A stretch of 64,000 nucleotides of DNA from a bacterium (GTDB lineage Bacteria > Myxococcota_A > Bradymonadia > Bradymonadales > Bradymonadaceae): contig JAUIBR010000012.1 in NCBI GenBank assembly GCA_030427705.1, positions 62,001 to 126,000 on the forward strand, read 5' to 3'. Positions 24,386 through 34,546 of this stretch are shown in pieces. Each line of letters begins with the position of its first letter. The first letter of the stretch is position 1. Position numbers and translations under genes: made by a program. The notes under the pieces were generated by a model. It searched no databases and had not been told where the DNA came from. It saw only the letters and a program-made list of their open reading frames with translations.

Positions 24386-26299
24386 CTACTCTTCAAGTCG
24401 AAGGACTTCAAAGAGACCATGGTAATCTTCGGCGATCAAGTGGTTGTTCGAGAAGTAGCGATATGCGGGATTCACATTGAAACTGCCGGCCTCGCCGTAC
24501 TCGCGCGTTTCAAGGTTCAACACAAAGACTCGGTTTCGCTCGTCGAGGACAAACAGACCTCGGCCGTTGGTGAGCTGCATCATCATGATCGTGAGGTCGT
24601 CATCCGGATCGTATCCCTCAGGCATCGGCAATGGGACCTCGACGATATCGCCCGAAGCAAGTAATAGCGAGGGTTTCTCGTCATACCGGGTGAAGAACGC
24701 CCCTTCAAGGGCGGTCAGCACCACGACTTCATAAACCTCTGCAATCTCTTTCTTTAGCAGCTGCTCAAATCCAGTGTCGGAAACCCGGTGAATGAAGACC
24801 TCATCATCCCAATTCTTGGATACGATGATGTTACCTTCCCTCCACATCTCATCTCCGACTTTGAACGTCTGTCCGTTCTTTGTGCAGACCATCGCGTCAT
24901 CATGGTCATCGTCTTGCCCATAAAACCAATCGGCGCGAGAAGCTTCGTTGTGCCGAAACCATCCTTCCAAAACGGAGAGTTCAGTGCCGGTCCGCTCCAA
25001 CGTCTCAGGGTGGTAGGCGATGATATTGGCGCCTTCGGATTCCTCGTCATAGACCACAAACCCGGTATCGCTGAACGCGATGACCTTGCCTTCAAAACTG
25101 CGCTGCGGTGCGGATGTCCCCACTTTCATGACGTTGATGTGGGTGATGTAGTCCCAGCCACCTGATGCCACGCAGAACGTCGAATCATCCAACCAGTAGG
25201 CGTCCTTGAAATCCGAAGGCACAGTGGCGAATTCGTTCGTCGAACCATCCTGCAGATTCAACGTTTCGATCTTGCACGAACCGGCGACATTTCGAAAAAC
25301 CACCCCATTTGATGCATCTGGCGAGACGATGAAGCCAGAGGTCGCGTTGCGAGACGCAATCTGTGCGCCTTCATATCGCTTCAGATCCCACAGGCAAAAC
25401 TGCGTAAACGTCGAGACCGAGAATCCCTGCGTTCCATCTGCAAACACATGGATATGATTGTGGCCCTGCCAGGGCACGCCGGCTTTTTGCACGGTGTTTT
25501 CGCGCCAATTCCACCAGACAACGCCACTAGTCTGTGACCACGTGACGATGTTCGACGAATCGACGAAACGCATCGAATCACCGCTTACTTCGTCGTTGAA
25601 CGCCACGACTTCGCCAGAATCGAAGTCATATACACCGCAACCGTCCTCGCGTACTTCCGCAACAAACTGACCATCAGGCGACGCCTTGTGGTCGTTCGAT
25701 CCGTAGAAGTGTGCGCCCGCTTTGTGAAGACGGATTGAGTAGTCCAGGTCCCCATCCTCGTCAAAGACGATGAGCTCCTTACCGGATGCGACAACCATCA
25801 AGTCACGGCAAAAGAAACAACTCTCAACGTCTGTGCCGTCGCGGCTGGTGCGGATCTCTTCTTCGAAGTTCACGTCGTAGAGATGCTCGCCATCCATATT
25901 GAAGACATGCGCAGTTTCGCCCGAATACGCGCCAACCACAGCCTGTCCACTCACGGGAGTGACGTACTCGGCTTCCGCCTCAAACTTGAAGAACTTGGAA
26001 TCGCCCGACGACATGTCTTGGAGCCACACGCCTTCGTCGCTCGCGTAGAGAGTCCGCCCGTCCGCCGTCATCACCCGTGCGGAACCAGGTACCGGTAGCG
26101 GGAGCCGACTCACAACTTCCAGCGATGCGCCGTCTATCACCAACGTTTCCGTGTAATCATGCGACGACACGTAGATCCGATTGGCCGTTTCATCGAATGT
26201 GAGCTGTGCCCATTCGTAGTTGTCCGGTGATTCGCCGTGTTTTTGACACCGTTCGTCGAGCTTTTCGTCGAATCCAATGAGGGTTGTCAGTTTTGGCAT
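24386..26299 (-). CDS. predicted beta-propeller protein
   Basis: 637 residues, no signal peptide. Many repeats of about 40-50 residues with short hydrophobic strands ending in Asp/Gly turns (NRIYVSSHDYTETLVIDG; RTLYASDEGVWLQDM; HVFNMDGEHLYDV; GLFVLDERNRVFVLNLETR) indicate a WD40-like or YVTN-like propeller, probably seven or more blades. Likely a scaffold. First gene of the operon with the zinc-ribbon and methyltransferase genes; divergent from asnS. Confidence 0.75.
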   Translation of the reverse strand: MPKLTTLIGFDEKLDERCQKHGESPDNYEWAQLTFDETANRIYVSSHDYTETLVIDGASLEVVSRLPLPVPGSARVMTADGRTLYASDEGVWLQDMSSGDSKFFKFEAEAEYVTPVSGQAVVGAYSGETAHVFNMDGEHLYDVNFEEEIRTSRDGTDVESCFFCRDLMVVASGKELIVFDEDGDLDYSIRLHKAGAHFYGSNDHKASPDGQFVAEVREDGCGVYDFDSGEVVAFNDEVSGDSMRFVDSSNIVTWSQTSGVVWWNWRENTVQKAGVPWQGHNHIHVFADGTQGFSVSTFTQFCLWDLKRYEGAQIASRNATSGFIVSPDASNGVVFRNVAGSCKIETLNLQDGSTNEFATVPSDFKDAYWLDDSTFCVASGGWDYITHINVMKVGTSAPQRSFEGKVIAFSDTGFVVYDEESEGANIIAYHPETLERTGTELSVLEGWFRHNEASRADWFYGQDDDHDDAMVCTKNGQTFKVGDEMWREGNIIVSKNWDDEVFIHRVSDTGFEQLLKKEIAEVYEVVVLTALEGAFFTRYDEKPSLLLASGDIVEVPLPMPEGYDPDDDLTIMMMQLTNGRGLFVLDERNRVFVLNLETREYGEAGSFNVNPAYRYFSNNHLIAEDYHGLFEVLRLEE

Positions 26300-26404
26300 C
26301 GATGATCCCGCTGTTGCGGCGCCTTTGCGGTTGCGAACCGATGACGCCTTGTCCTAGTTTGCCGTCTGCTTGTTTGGCCTTTAGCAATAGCACCGAGAGC
26401 AACG

Positions 26405-27805
26405 ATGAAAAACACGAGAATCGCAGACATTCTGGCGAACAAACTTAGCGTCGGAGATACGGTTTTGGTTCAGGGTTGGGTCCGCACACGTCGCGACTCA
26501 AAAGCGGGTATCTCTTTTGTCGCCATCAATGACGGTTCGTCATTCGACAACCTGCAGATCGTTGCTGGTGAAGACCTCGATAACTACGAAACTGAGATCA
26601 AGCACCTGACGACGGGATGCTCGGTCGAGGTCGAAGGTAAACTGGTCGAAAGCCCAGCCAAAGGCCAGTCCGTGGAGGTTTCTCCGACCGCATTTCGCGT
26701 CCTCGGTTGGATCGATGACCCCGAAACGTACCCGATGCAACCAAAGCGCCACTCGATGGAGCACCTTCGCGAAAACGCCCACCTGCGGATGCGAACAAAC
26801 CTTGTGGGCGCAATCACGCGTGTCCGAAACTGCTTGGCGCAAGCTGTCCACCGCTACTTCCACAGCAACGGTTTCTACTGGATTCACACGCCGATCATCA
26901 CGGCGAACGACGCTGAAGGTGCCGGCGAGATGTTCCGTGTCTCCACACTCGACATGGCGAATCCACCGCGAACCGACAAGGGTGACGTTGACTTCAACCA
27001 GGACTTCTTTGGGCGCGAAGCCCACCTAACCGTGTCTGGTCAGCTCAACGTTGAAACCTATTGCCTGGCGATGAGCCGCGTGTACACGTTTGGGCCGACA
27101 TTCCGCGCGGAAAACTCCAATACACGACGCCACCTCGCCGAGTTCTGGATGATCGAGCCAGAGATCGCCTTTGCGGACATCATGGACGATATCAATCTCG
27201 CGGAAGACTTCCTGAAGTACATCTTCCAAGCGGTGCTCGACGAACTCCCAGCTGACATGGAGTTCTTCAACAAGTTCGTGCACAAGGGCTGCATTGAACG
27301 CCTTGAGAACTTCGTGTCCAGCGACTTCACGCATATGGACTACACGGATGCTGTGGAAACGCTAAAGAAGGCGAACAAGAAGTGGGAGTTCCCTGTTGAG
27401 TGGGGCGTCGACCTGCAGGCGGAGCACGAGCGTTTCCTGACGGAAGAAGTCGCAAAAGGTCCTGTGGCAGTCATCAACTATCCAAAGGACATCAAGGCGT
27501 TCTACATGCGTCTCAACGACGACGAGAAGACCGTCGCCGCGATGGACGTCCTGGCACCAGGCATCGGCGAGATTATTGGTGGCAGCCAACGGGAAGAACG
27601 CTTGGACGTTCTGGACCGCCGCATTGAAGAGCTCGACCTCATCAAGGAAGACTACTGGTGGTACCGCGACCTTCGTCGCTATGGAACCGTTCCACACGCT
27701 GGATTTGGTTTGGGATTTGAGCGCGCGATTCAATATGCGACGGGTGTCGAGAACATTCGCGAAGTCATCCCATTCCCACGCTCTCCACGGTCGGCGGACT
27801 TCTAG
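26405..27805 (+). CDS. asnS: asparaginyl-tRNA synthetase
   Basis: 466 residues, full length. Charges tRNA-Asn with asparagine. N-terminal OB-fold anticodon-binding domain ([19 protein letters not shown]), class II motif 2 ([25 protein letters not shown]) and motif 3 ([12 protein letters not shown]). Very close in wording to E. coli AsnS. Convergent with the SulP gene, 7 bp between stop codons. Confidence 0.97.
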   Translation: MKNTRIADILANKLSVGDTVLVQGWVRTRRDSKAGISFVAINDGSSFDNLQIVAGEDLDNYETEIKHLTTGCSVEVEGKLVESPAKGQSVEVSPTAFRVLGWIDDPETYPMQPKRHSMEHLRENAHLRMRTNLVGAITRVRNCLAQAVHRYFHSNGFYWIHTPIITANDAEGAGEMFRVSTLDMANPPRTDKGDVDFNQDFFGREAHLTVSGQLNVETYCLAMSRVYTFGPTFRAENSNTRRHLAEFWMIEPEIAFADIMDDINLAEDFLKYIFQAVLDELPADMEFFNKFVHKGCIERLENFVSSDFTHMDYTDAVETLKKANKKWEFPVEWGVDLQAEHERFLTEEVAKGPVAVINYPKDIKAFYMRLNDDEKTVAAMDVLAPGIGEIIGGSQREERLDVLDRRIEELDLIKEDYWWYRDLRRYGTVPHAGFGLGFERAIQYATGVENIREVIPFPRSPRSADF

Positions 27806-27812
27806 TTCACGC

Positions 27813-29564
27813 TCACTCGTCTTCCGTAAAGTCGAGTGGCTCAACAACATCCCAGAGGGGGCAATCCTTGCAGATCTCATCTTCATCGATGAGCGTCTGC
27901 GCATGGGCGATGGCTGTCTTCAACGACTGGAACCACTTGGCTTGCGTTGGAAAGACGTGTTCTTCACCGATCGTTTCCACGACCCCAGTTTTACGGAGCA
28001 GATCCATCGCTTCCGGTCGAACACCGGCCAAGATCAGGTGCATCCCTTGGGCATGCAGTCGCTGAGCGGCTGATTCCAGGAGCGCGGCAACAGTCACATC
28101 GATCCCCTGCGTCCGCTTCAGCCGGAGGACCACAATCCGCACACACTCGTCGTCCAGAGCGTCATCCAACGCACGCTGCAAGTCCCCGATCGCGCCAAAG
28201 AACAAGCGACCCTCGACGTGGAGTATGCGAATCGCATCACAGGTTGTGCCCTCACTGCCTTTGTCTTCATCGACGTCACGCAGCTTCCGATTTCCGTCCA
28301 CCCCCAACTGATGAACGACCAAGAATCGGGCCTGACGCAGGAAGAATACCAAGCTGATGCCGACGCCCAGATAGATAGCTTTGTCCAACGGCATGAACCA
28401 CGTCGCAAGGCAGGTAACCAAGAATGCGAGTCTGTCAGACCAAGGTCCCTGCATCGTGATCTTTATCTGCGCCCTGTCGACCAGATTGTAGGCCACCACC
28501 ATCAACAGACCGGCCAACGATGCAATGGGCGTGAAGTTCACGGTATCGGCGAGCACGACCAACACCACGATCATCAAAACGCCGCTATATACGCCAGCCA
28601 GTCGCGACGCCGAGTTGGTGTCGTAGCTGATGGCCGAGCGAGACAGGCTGCCGCTCGTCGGATAACCACTGAAGAACCCGGCGGCGATATTGGCTGCGCC
28701 CTGCCCTATGAACTCCCAGGACGTGTCTAAACGCTGGCCGCTCTGGGCCGCCAGCGAACGCGCGACGGCGCTCGATTCGACAAGCGAGAGGACCGCACAA
28801 GCCACGGCCAGCGGCGTCAAACGTTGTATCATCGACCAATCGGGCATCGAGAACGGCGGGAAGCCTGAAGGCACAACGCTCAAGTCTGAGACGAGTTTGA
28901 ACCCCAACCCGGCAAAGTCGAACCACCACGCCAACGCGGTCGAGAGCGCCAAGACTATCGCCGCAGCAGGCCAGTTCGGCTTGAGTTTTGTGACCACAAC
29001 GATGATCACAGCCGTCGAAATCGCCAGAACCAATGTCGGCGTATGGAAAGCGCCAATACCCTCCAACCACGTTGCGATTTTGGCCACCACGTTGCCTTCG
29101 CCCTTGGCAGTAAGCGTGAGATTCGGCAGCTGTCCCACGGCGATGAGGATGCCTGCGCCTGTGATGTAACCGAGCACGACTGGGTTTGAGATATAGTCTA
29201 CGATCGAGCCCAGACGCATGATCCCTGCGGCCATCTGGAACACGCCCACCATGAACGCCAAGGTGACGGCCACTGTAAACGGGTCCAGCCCCGACAAGGT
29301 CAGCAGGCCACCACCAACGACCAGACTGATTGCGTTACTCGGCCCCGCCACCACATGACGCGAGCTGCGAAGAAGCGAACCCAAGATGGCTGGGATTGCC
29401 GCGGCGTATAGCCCCATCACAGGCGGAACACCGGCGATCAGCGCATACGCGACGCCCTGCGGAACCGCCATGAACGTGATGGTCAGCGCCGAAATCAAGT
29501 CTCGCCGGGCATCTGCCGGCGAGTATCCCTTCAGATCCTGAGTTGGAAAGTCAGACAGACGCAT
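27813..29564 (-). CDS. SulP family anion transporter with STAS domain
   Basis: 583 residues. SulP/SLC26-type transporter: N-terminal motif KGYSPADARRDLISALTITFMAVPQGVAYALIAGVPP, about twelve to fourteen membrane helices, then a C-terminal STAS domain (about 445-550, RILHVEGRLFFGAIGDL). Members carry sulfate, bicarbonate or C4-dicarboxylates; the substrate cannot be read here. A short acidic tail with CKDC follows the STAS domain. Lies 38 bp after the hybrid kinase gene. Confidence 0.93.
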   Translation of the reverse strand: MRLSDFPTQDLKGYSPADARRDLISALTITFMAVPQGVAYALIAGVPPVMGLYAAAIPAILGSLLRSSRHVVAGPSNAISLVVGGGLLTLSGLDPFTVAVTLAFMVGVFQMAAGIMRLGSIVDYISNPVVLGYITGAGILIAVGQLPNLTLTAKGEGNVVAKIATWLEGIGAFHTPTLVLAISTAVIIVVVTKLKPNWPAAAIVLALSTALAWWFDFAGLGFKLVSDLSVVPSGFPPFSMPDWSMIQRLTPLAVACAVLSLVESSAVARSLAAQSGQRLDTSWEFIGQGAANIAAGFFSGYPTSGSLSRSAISYDTNSASRLAGVYSGVLMIVVLVVLADTVNFTPIASLAGLLMVVAYNLVDRAQIKITMQGPWSDRLAFLVTCLATWFMPLDKAIYLGVGISLVFFLRQARFLVVHQLGVDGNRKLRDVDEDKGSEGTTCDAIRILHVEGRLFFGAIGDLQRALDDALDDECVRIVVLRLKRTQGIDVTVAALLESAAQRLHAQGMHLILAGVRPEAMDLLRKTGVVETIGEEHVFPTQAKWFQSLKTAIAHAQTLIDEDEICKDCPLWDVVEPLDFTEDE

Positions 29565-29602
29565 CGGTCCAAGGTACTACGACTAAGGCTTCGGTGAAGA
29601 TT

Positions 29603-31462
29603 TCAGCTTTGTGGGCCAAGTAAAACAGCTAACTGCCTCAGAAGCTCCTTCTTGCGAACTGGCTTCATCCAGACGGCATCGACCACGGCCTCAAGCGAAT
29701 CTGGCACGGGCGCTCCGCTGAGCACAACAACCTTGAAGTCTCGGTCTGCGGGCAGTCGCGAGATCATCTCCGTCCCGCCCATCTTTGGCATCCAGAGGTC
29801 AACAATGATGAGGTCGACGATGTTGTGCTCGAGATAGTCTAGCCCGTCCTGCCCGTTCGCCCGCTCTTCGACATCAAAGCCATGGATTCGCAGCATGGAG
29901 CTAACCGCACGTCGTACCGGCGGCTCGTCATCAATCACCAACACACGCGCGCTGTGCACCAAAGCGTCATGCTCGTCGCTGGAGCTGACCGAATCCAACT
30001 CACCCTCAAAAACCGGGAGTTCAATCACAAACCTCGCCCCTTCGGAGACGACGCTCTCACAATACAAATGCCCACGATGGTCTTGCACGATGGCGTAGGT
30101 TGTCGCCAAGCCCAGGCCAGTTCCTTTTCCAACCGGTTTGGTGGTGAAGAACGGCTCAAACACCCGAGTGAGCGAGTCAGGGGCGACACCAATCCCGTTA
30201 TCGTCCACGGCTATTCGGGCCCGCGAGCCGTCGGTTTCCAATGACACAATGATCGTCGGGTAGCTTTCGTCAGTGGTGGCATCTCTGGCATTCAGGCAGA
30301 TATTGAGGATCGCCTGTTCCAGCTGTGTTGCATCTCCCTCAACAATAACGGGCTCATCCGGAAGTTTCAGGGTCATCTCAAATCGTCGATTGAACGCCGT
30401 GCGACACATATCAAATACGTCTCGCACCACGTCTCGAAGGTCGATGGACGTCGCGCCTTCCCCAGACGGCGGCCGGGAGAAAATCATCAATTGCCGGATC
30501 ATTTCAGAGGCGCGCAGCGCCGCATTCTCAGCCTCCTGCAACCGATCGTTTAGCTCCGGTGGCGCTTCCATCATCGCAAGCTCAATATTCGGCAAGATAG
30601 CCGTGAGCATGTTATTGAAGTTGTGTGCGATGCCGGCGGTCAGACGACCAAGAGCGGCCATCTTTTGCGATTGACGTTCAATCAGTTCAGCACGGTGTTG
30701 ATCGGTCACGTCGTACACACCACCGATAATGCTCTGGGCGTTGCCATCGGCGTCGGTTCGTACTGTGGCGTGACACCGCAGCCAGCGCTCGGCCCCATGT
30801 CGAATGATGCGGTGGTCAAGCGCCTCGAAGACACCAACTTCGACCGACCGATTGATGTGGTCGGCCACGCGGTCTCGGTCATCTGGGTGCAACAATGCAA
30901 GGTACGCCGAGTAGTCGACCGGGACACCTTCATCTTCTTTGCCAAAGATCTGGCAGGTCTTCGTGTCCCACGACACCGTGTCCTGCCCAACAACCCATTC
31001 CCACATGCCGATACCAACAGATTCGATGGCGAGTTTGAGCCGCTCCTTGCTCTGCTTCAGCTGGAACTGAGTGATGCGTTGCGACGAGATATCTTCAGCG
31101 ATCGTGAGGAGCTTTGTGACTTCTCCGTCCTCAACAATGGGAATGATCTGGGATTCCCATGAGAACTCCCGGATTGAATCTACTTCGATTCGTTGGGGCA
31201 TCTTGGTCTGGATCGCCCGCTGAACGGCCTCATCCCAAACCGCGTTGTTGGGCTCCGGCAAGTACTCCGATGGTCGCTTGCCCATGAGATCTTCCACCTT
31301 CAGATGTGGTGTCATCGTGCGATTGATGTAGATCATCCGCCCTTCGAGGTCCAACACCGTAAACAACGCCGGCGTGTGCTCCAACACCATCGCCAACGTG
31401 GCGTCGGATGTCGAAAACTCAAGCAGATCGCTGGTTGATTCGGACAGCGTGTCGTCGCTCAT
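29603..31462 (-). CDS. PAS-PAS hybrid histidine kinase with receiver
   Basis: 619 residues, soluble. Two PAS domains (about 18-130 and 145-265; the second has the PAS_3-type LLHPDDRDRV), HisKA (GIAHNFNNMLTAI, His near 289), complete HATPase (NICLNARDAT; DDNGIGV; GKGTGLGLATTYAI) and a C-terminal receiver (VLVIDDEPPVRRAVSS; IIVDLWMPKMGG; VVLSGAPV; MKPV). It contrasts with the degenerate kinase at 15094-16620. Start overlaps the stop of the sugar-kinase-like gene. Confidence 0.93.
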   Translation of the reverse strand: MSDDTLSESTSDLLEFSTSDATLAMVLEHTPALFTVLDLEGRMIYINRTMTPHLKVEDLMGKRPSEYLPEPNNAVWDEAVQRAIQTKMPQRIEVDSIREFSWESQIIPIVEDGEVTKLLTIAEDISSQRITQFQLKQSKERLKLAIESVGIGMWEWVVGQDTVSWDTKTCQIFGKEDEGVPVDYSAYLALLHPDDRDRVADHINRSVEVGVFEALDHRIIRHGAERWLRCHATVRTDADGNAQSIIGGVYDVTDQHRAELIERQSQKMAALGRLTAGIAHNFNNMLTAILPNIELAMMEAPPELNDRLQEAENAALRASEMIRQLMIFSRPPSGEGATSIDLRDVVRDVFDMCRTAFNRRFEMTLKLPDEPVIVEGDATQLEQAILNICLNARDATTDESYPTIIVSLETDGSRARIAVDDNGIGVAPDSLTRVFEPFFTTKPVGKGTGLGLATTYAIVQDHRGHLYCESVVSEGARFVIELPVFEGELDSVSSSDEHDALVHSARVLVIDDEPPVRRAVSSMLRIHGFDVEERANGQDGLDYLEHNIVDLIIVDLWMPKMGGTEMISRLPADRDFKVVVLSGAPVPDSLEAVVDAVWMKPVRKKELLRQLAVLLGPQS

Positions 31463-32331
31463 AGGTACCTATTGGCAATGGCCACAGCTTGCGACCAATA
31501 ACCTCCACCAAACAACGTGAAGTGATTCATGACGTGGTAGAGCTTATACAGGTCCTGCCGATCGCGCCAACCCGACTTCAACGGGAATTCTGCCTCGTAC
31601 GCCTCGTAAACAGCCCGACTAAAGCCTCCAAACAGTGCCATCATCCCTAGCTCTGCCTCGCGATGCCCAAAGTAGGCGGCAGGGTCAATCAACGCAGGAC
31701 GGCCATCACGCGCGACGTATTTGTTCCCGCTCCAAAGATCCCCATGAATCAAGGCCGGCGCCTCGTCGCTGCCATCCAAGAGGTCCGGTATGGCCTCAAT
31801 TAGGCGTTCAAACACACGAACGTCTTCGCCGCGTACGCCTCGTGCCCTCGCCAACGTGAGTTGATGTTCGATGCGATGTTTTGCGTAGAATTCCGCCCAA
31901 TCATGCGTCCAAGGATTGGGTTGGGGCGTCGCCCCGCAGTAGTTGTCCCCGTAGAACCCGAAAGCATCTGCGCTCGTTTGGTGCAAACGCGCCAAGCCCT
32001 CGCCCAGCTCGCGGTCGAAGGTCGGCGTTGGGGTGCCCCGCCCGAGATACTCCAGAACCAGGACAGCCGGGTCGGCCCCGTTTCGCTCTCGAAAACCAAC
32101 AACCTCGGGTATGATCAGGCCGGACCTGGCATCTCGCAGCGCGGTCAGACCTTCGGCTTCACACGAAAACTGGTCGTCCAAAGGGTGCGAATTGGTCTTC
32201 ACGAAGTAGGTGTGGTCCCCGACGGTCGCCACAAAAGCTTCGTTGATGGAACCACCTCCGACCCCAGTCAACTCGATATCAGATGCATCGAAACCCTGCT
32301 CTCGCAGGATGTCGTTGATGATGTGTTTCAA
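31459..32331 (-). CDS. fructosamine kinase family protein
   Basis: 290 residues. Fructosamine-3-kinase-like fold (aminoglycoside phosphotransferase type) that phosphorylates glycated lysines or low-molecular sugar amines so they break down. Features are GVGGGSINEAF, YFVKTNSHP (ATP Lys), LIHGDLWSGN (catalytic Asp) and LIDPAAYFGHREAELGMM. Full length. Overlaps the following hybrid kinase gene by 4 bp. Confidence 0.93.
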   Translation of the reverse strand: MKHIINDILREQGFDASDIELTGVGGGSINEAFVATVGDHTYFVKTNSHPLDDQFSCEAEGLTALRDARSGLIIPEVVGFRERNGADPAVLVLEYLGRGTPTPTFDRELGEGLARLHQTSADAFGFYGDNYCGATPQPNPWTHDWAEFYAKHRIEHQLTLARARGVRGEDVRVFERLIEAIPDLLDGSDEAPALIHGDLWSGNKYVARDGRPALIDPAAYFGHREAELGMMALFGGFSRAVYEAYEAEFPLKSGWRDRQDLYKLYHVMNHFTLFGGGYWSQAVAIANRYL

Positions 32332-32336
32332 CGTGA

Positions 32337-33290
32337 CTACTTAGGCTCAAGTCCACCCAATTTGCGTGCGCGCTCGATTCGCTCCGGCTCAACCCAACTA
32401 AACTCGGCCAATAAGGGAGCGGCTTTCGCGAAGTATGGCTTCGCCTCGTCCTCGGCCCCAAGCGCCATGTGACATTCCGCAATCTCTTCGAAGACAAATG
32501 GGTCGGTCTCACCGGCAGCTTGAAACTGAGCTTCAAGGTCCTTCTGCAGCTTTAACGCCTCTTCAACACGGCCGAGGGATCGCAGCGCGCGCCCCACCGA
32601 CCATTGCGCAATCCGAGTCGGGCCCGGTTTGCCCTGCTCTTTGCGCCAATCCCAGCCGCGCTGGAAGAAGTCCAACGCCTCTTCGAACTTACCCATGTCG
32701 TGGTAGGTCCAACCTATATTGTTGTAGAGCGCACCGGTCAGGCGATTGGACTTCGGGTGTTTGGACGCCACAGACAAATCGAGCGCCTTCTGGTTCCACG
32801 CCAGGGCTTCCTCACCTTTGGTCACGATCGCCAGCATGTGTGCGGCATCGACGGCATATGGCTCGGCGTCGTAATCAGTGCGAAGTTCCCACGCCTGCAG
32901 AAAGAGCGGCTCTGCCTTCTCGGGCGCGCCGCCCGAATTGAACGCACGACCGCGTTCGAGTAGATAGCGCGATTGCACGACCACATCGTTCGAACCCGCC
33001 TTTTCCACCTCGTCGAGCGTGGCGTGCGCCTCATCAAATTTGCCTTGAAGGCCCTGCGTCCGGGCGATCTGGGTCAGCAATTCCAATCGGTACGGACCCG
33101 AGTTCTGGGTCTCAGGCTTGGCGAGCACCTCGCGAAACTTGGACTCCGTCTCGTCGGGCTTGCTGTAGTTCCAAAGGCTATCGATATCCGGAAGACTTGT
33201 GTGTTGGCGAGTCACTGGAGGCTTCTCCGTCTGTTCCGGCGTGCCCGAGCACGCGGTGACCAACAAGGTGAGTAGAACGAGAAACTTCAT
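32337..33290 (-). CDS. TPR-repeat lipoprotein
   Basis: 317 residues. Lipoprotein signal MKFLVLLTLLVTAC. Several tetratricopeptide units are visible (GALYNNIGWTYHDMGKFEEALDFFQRGWDWR; FEEIAECHMALGAEDEAKPYFAKA). A protein-protein interaction scaffold on the inner leaflet of the outer membrane or on the periplasmic face. Four-base overlap with the DUF2330 gene upstream and 5 bp before the fructosamine kinase gene. Confidence 0.87.
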   Translation of the reverse strand: MKFLVLLTLLVTACSGTPEQTEKPPVTRQHTSLPDIDSLWNYSKPDETESKFREVLAKPETQNSGPYRLELLTQIARTQGLQGKFDEAHATLDEVEKAGSNDVVVQSRYLLERGRAFNSGGAPEKAEPLFLQAWELRTDYDAEPYAVDAAHMLAIVTKGEEALAWNQKALDLSVASKHPKSNRLTGALYNNIGWTYHDMGKFEEALDFFQRGWDWRKEQGKPGPTRIAQWSVGRALRSLGRVEEALKLQKDLEAQFQAAGETDPFVFEEIAECHMALGAEDEAKPYFAKAAPLLAEFSWVEPERIERARKLGGLEPK

Positions 33291-34489
33291 CGAAGTCGCC
33301 GTAAATTCACGCCAACAACCGCTGCCAAAAAGAACACGACCGCGATAACGCCGGCTACCAATGTGTAGTCTAGCTCTTCCTTGCTGGGTTCAAGGTCGAC
33401 TTCCTCCGCAGCCTCAACAGCAGGCATGTCGGCCCCCATATCTGGAGTCTCCGGCGCAGCGGCTGGAGCTGGGGCGGGCTGAGAGTCTCCCTTACCCATG
33501 TGTTTCGCGGGCGGCAGTGATGCGTCTTGATTCACCGGCTCATACATGAGCTTCTCACGCTTGGGGCTCAGGTAGAAATCCTGCTTCCATTTGCGGACGT
33601 CCTTGGCGCTAAGTCCATCGTGCACCAACGTGTACACATGCCCCCGCTTGGCGCCGTAGATCTTGCCGAACAGGGACTTGAGTGGTTCTGGTGTGTTCGA
33701 CACATAGAAGCTCATTTTTGCGACCCTGAGGTCGTCCTCGCCAAGCTTCCACTTGGGCCCCTTTCGGGGGTCGAGCGGCAACTTGAACCCCTGCTTTTTC
33801 ACCGCGTTCTTGAAGTGGTCTTCGGAGTATTCGTTCATCGTGAACGCGTAGATCCGGACTGGCACTTCGTCGTCTATAGCCAAGAGTTTCAGCGGGACAA
33901 CGGGGACCGGCGTATCGAATGTAATCTGAATTGGCGGAAGGTCGCCTTCACCCAGTTCACCGCTTCGTCCATCGATTCGGATGACCAAAAACGTCCAATT
34001 GCGGTCGACGTAGTACTTAAGGCGCTTCTCGTCCAACGGTTCAAACCCTTTGACCTTAAGCCAATCGTTGAGCGTTTTAGCGCCCTTCTCGCCTTGCACT
34101 GCGACCGGCTGGAACGTGTAGGGGCCAGCGTTAGCGTTCGGCAACTCGTAGACCTTAGCCGCTTTGCTTTTCTCGCCGCGCATCCGTGCCGCGGTAACTT
34201 CCGTAACGGACACGTACTTAGCGATCGCGCCAAACGTGTTCTCAGGTGCGACATCGTAATCGGTAGGTGGTGTCGGCACAGGGACGACCCAGGCGACCTT
34301 CTCGGCATCGGCGTTTACTCCGACCTGGAAGATCAACGTCTCCTTTGAACCATCGTGAAACACCGCGGCATCGATGGATTTGACCCCGGATTCGGCGCCG
34401 CCTTCCTTCATCATATGCACGCATGCAAATGCCGAAGGTGCCCAGCTGACGACCATGGCCGTCAGCACTCCCAAAACTAATATACGCAT
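33287..34489 (-). CDS. DUF2330 membrane-anchored exported protein
   Basis: 400 residues. ATG 34489 gives the signal peptide (MRILVLGVLTAMVVSWAP...AFAC); the longer in-frame start is rejected for lack of a usable signal. The mature part shows the DUF2330 signature (VAWVVPVPTPPTDYDV; YTFQPVAVQG). A Pro/Ala-rich linker and one C-terminal helix (YTLVAGVIAVVFFLAAVVGV) anchor it. Function of DUF2330 is unknown. Heads a minus-strand run of five genes. A second DUF2330 gene starts at the end of the window. Confidence 0.88.
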   Translation of the reverse strand: MRILVLGVLTAMVVSWAPSAFACVHMMKEGGAESGVKSIDAAVFHDGSKETLIFQVGVNADAEKVAWVVPVPTPPTDYDVAPENTFGAIAKYVSVTEVTAARMRGEKSKAAKVYELPNANAGPYTFQPVAVQGEKGAKTLNDWLKVKGFEPLDEKRLKYYVDRNWTFLVIRIDGRSGELGEGDLPPIQITFDTPVPVVPLKLLAIDDEVPVRIYAFTMNEYSEDHFKNAVKKQGFKLPLDPRKGPKWKLGEDDLRVAKMSFYVSNTPEPLKSLFGKIYGAKRGHVYTLVHDGLSAKDVRKWKQDFYLSPKREKLMYEPVNQDASLPPAKHMGKGDSQPAPAPAAAPETPDMGADMPAVEAAEEVDLEPSKEELDYTLVAGVIAVVFFLAAVVGVNLRRLR

Positions 34490-34546
34490 GTTCTGCTCAT
34501 AACTCGGTGTCTTATTAATACACCAAGAGCAGTCGAACGCCAATCG

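Noticed and set aside
26300-26404. possible tRNA gene next to asnS
   Set aside because: No cloverleaf or T-loop pattern can be drawn; only short GC stems.
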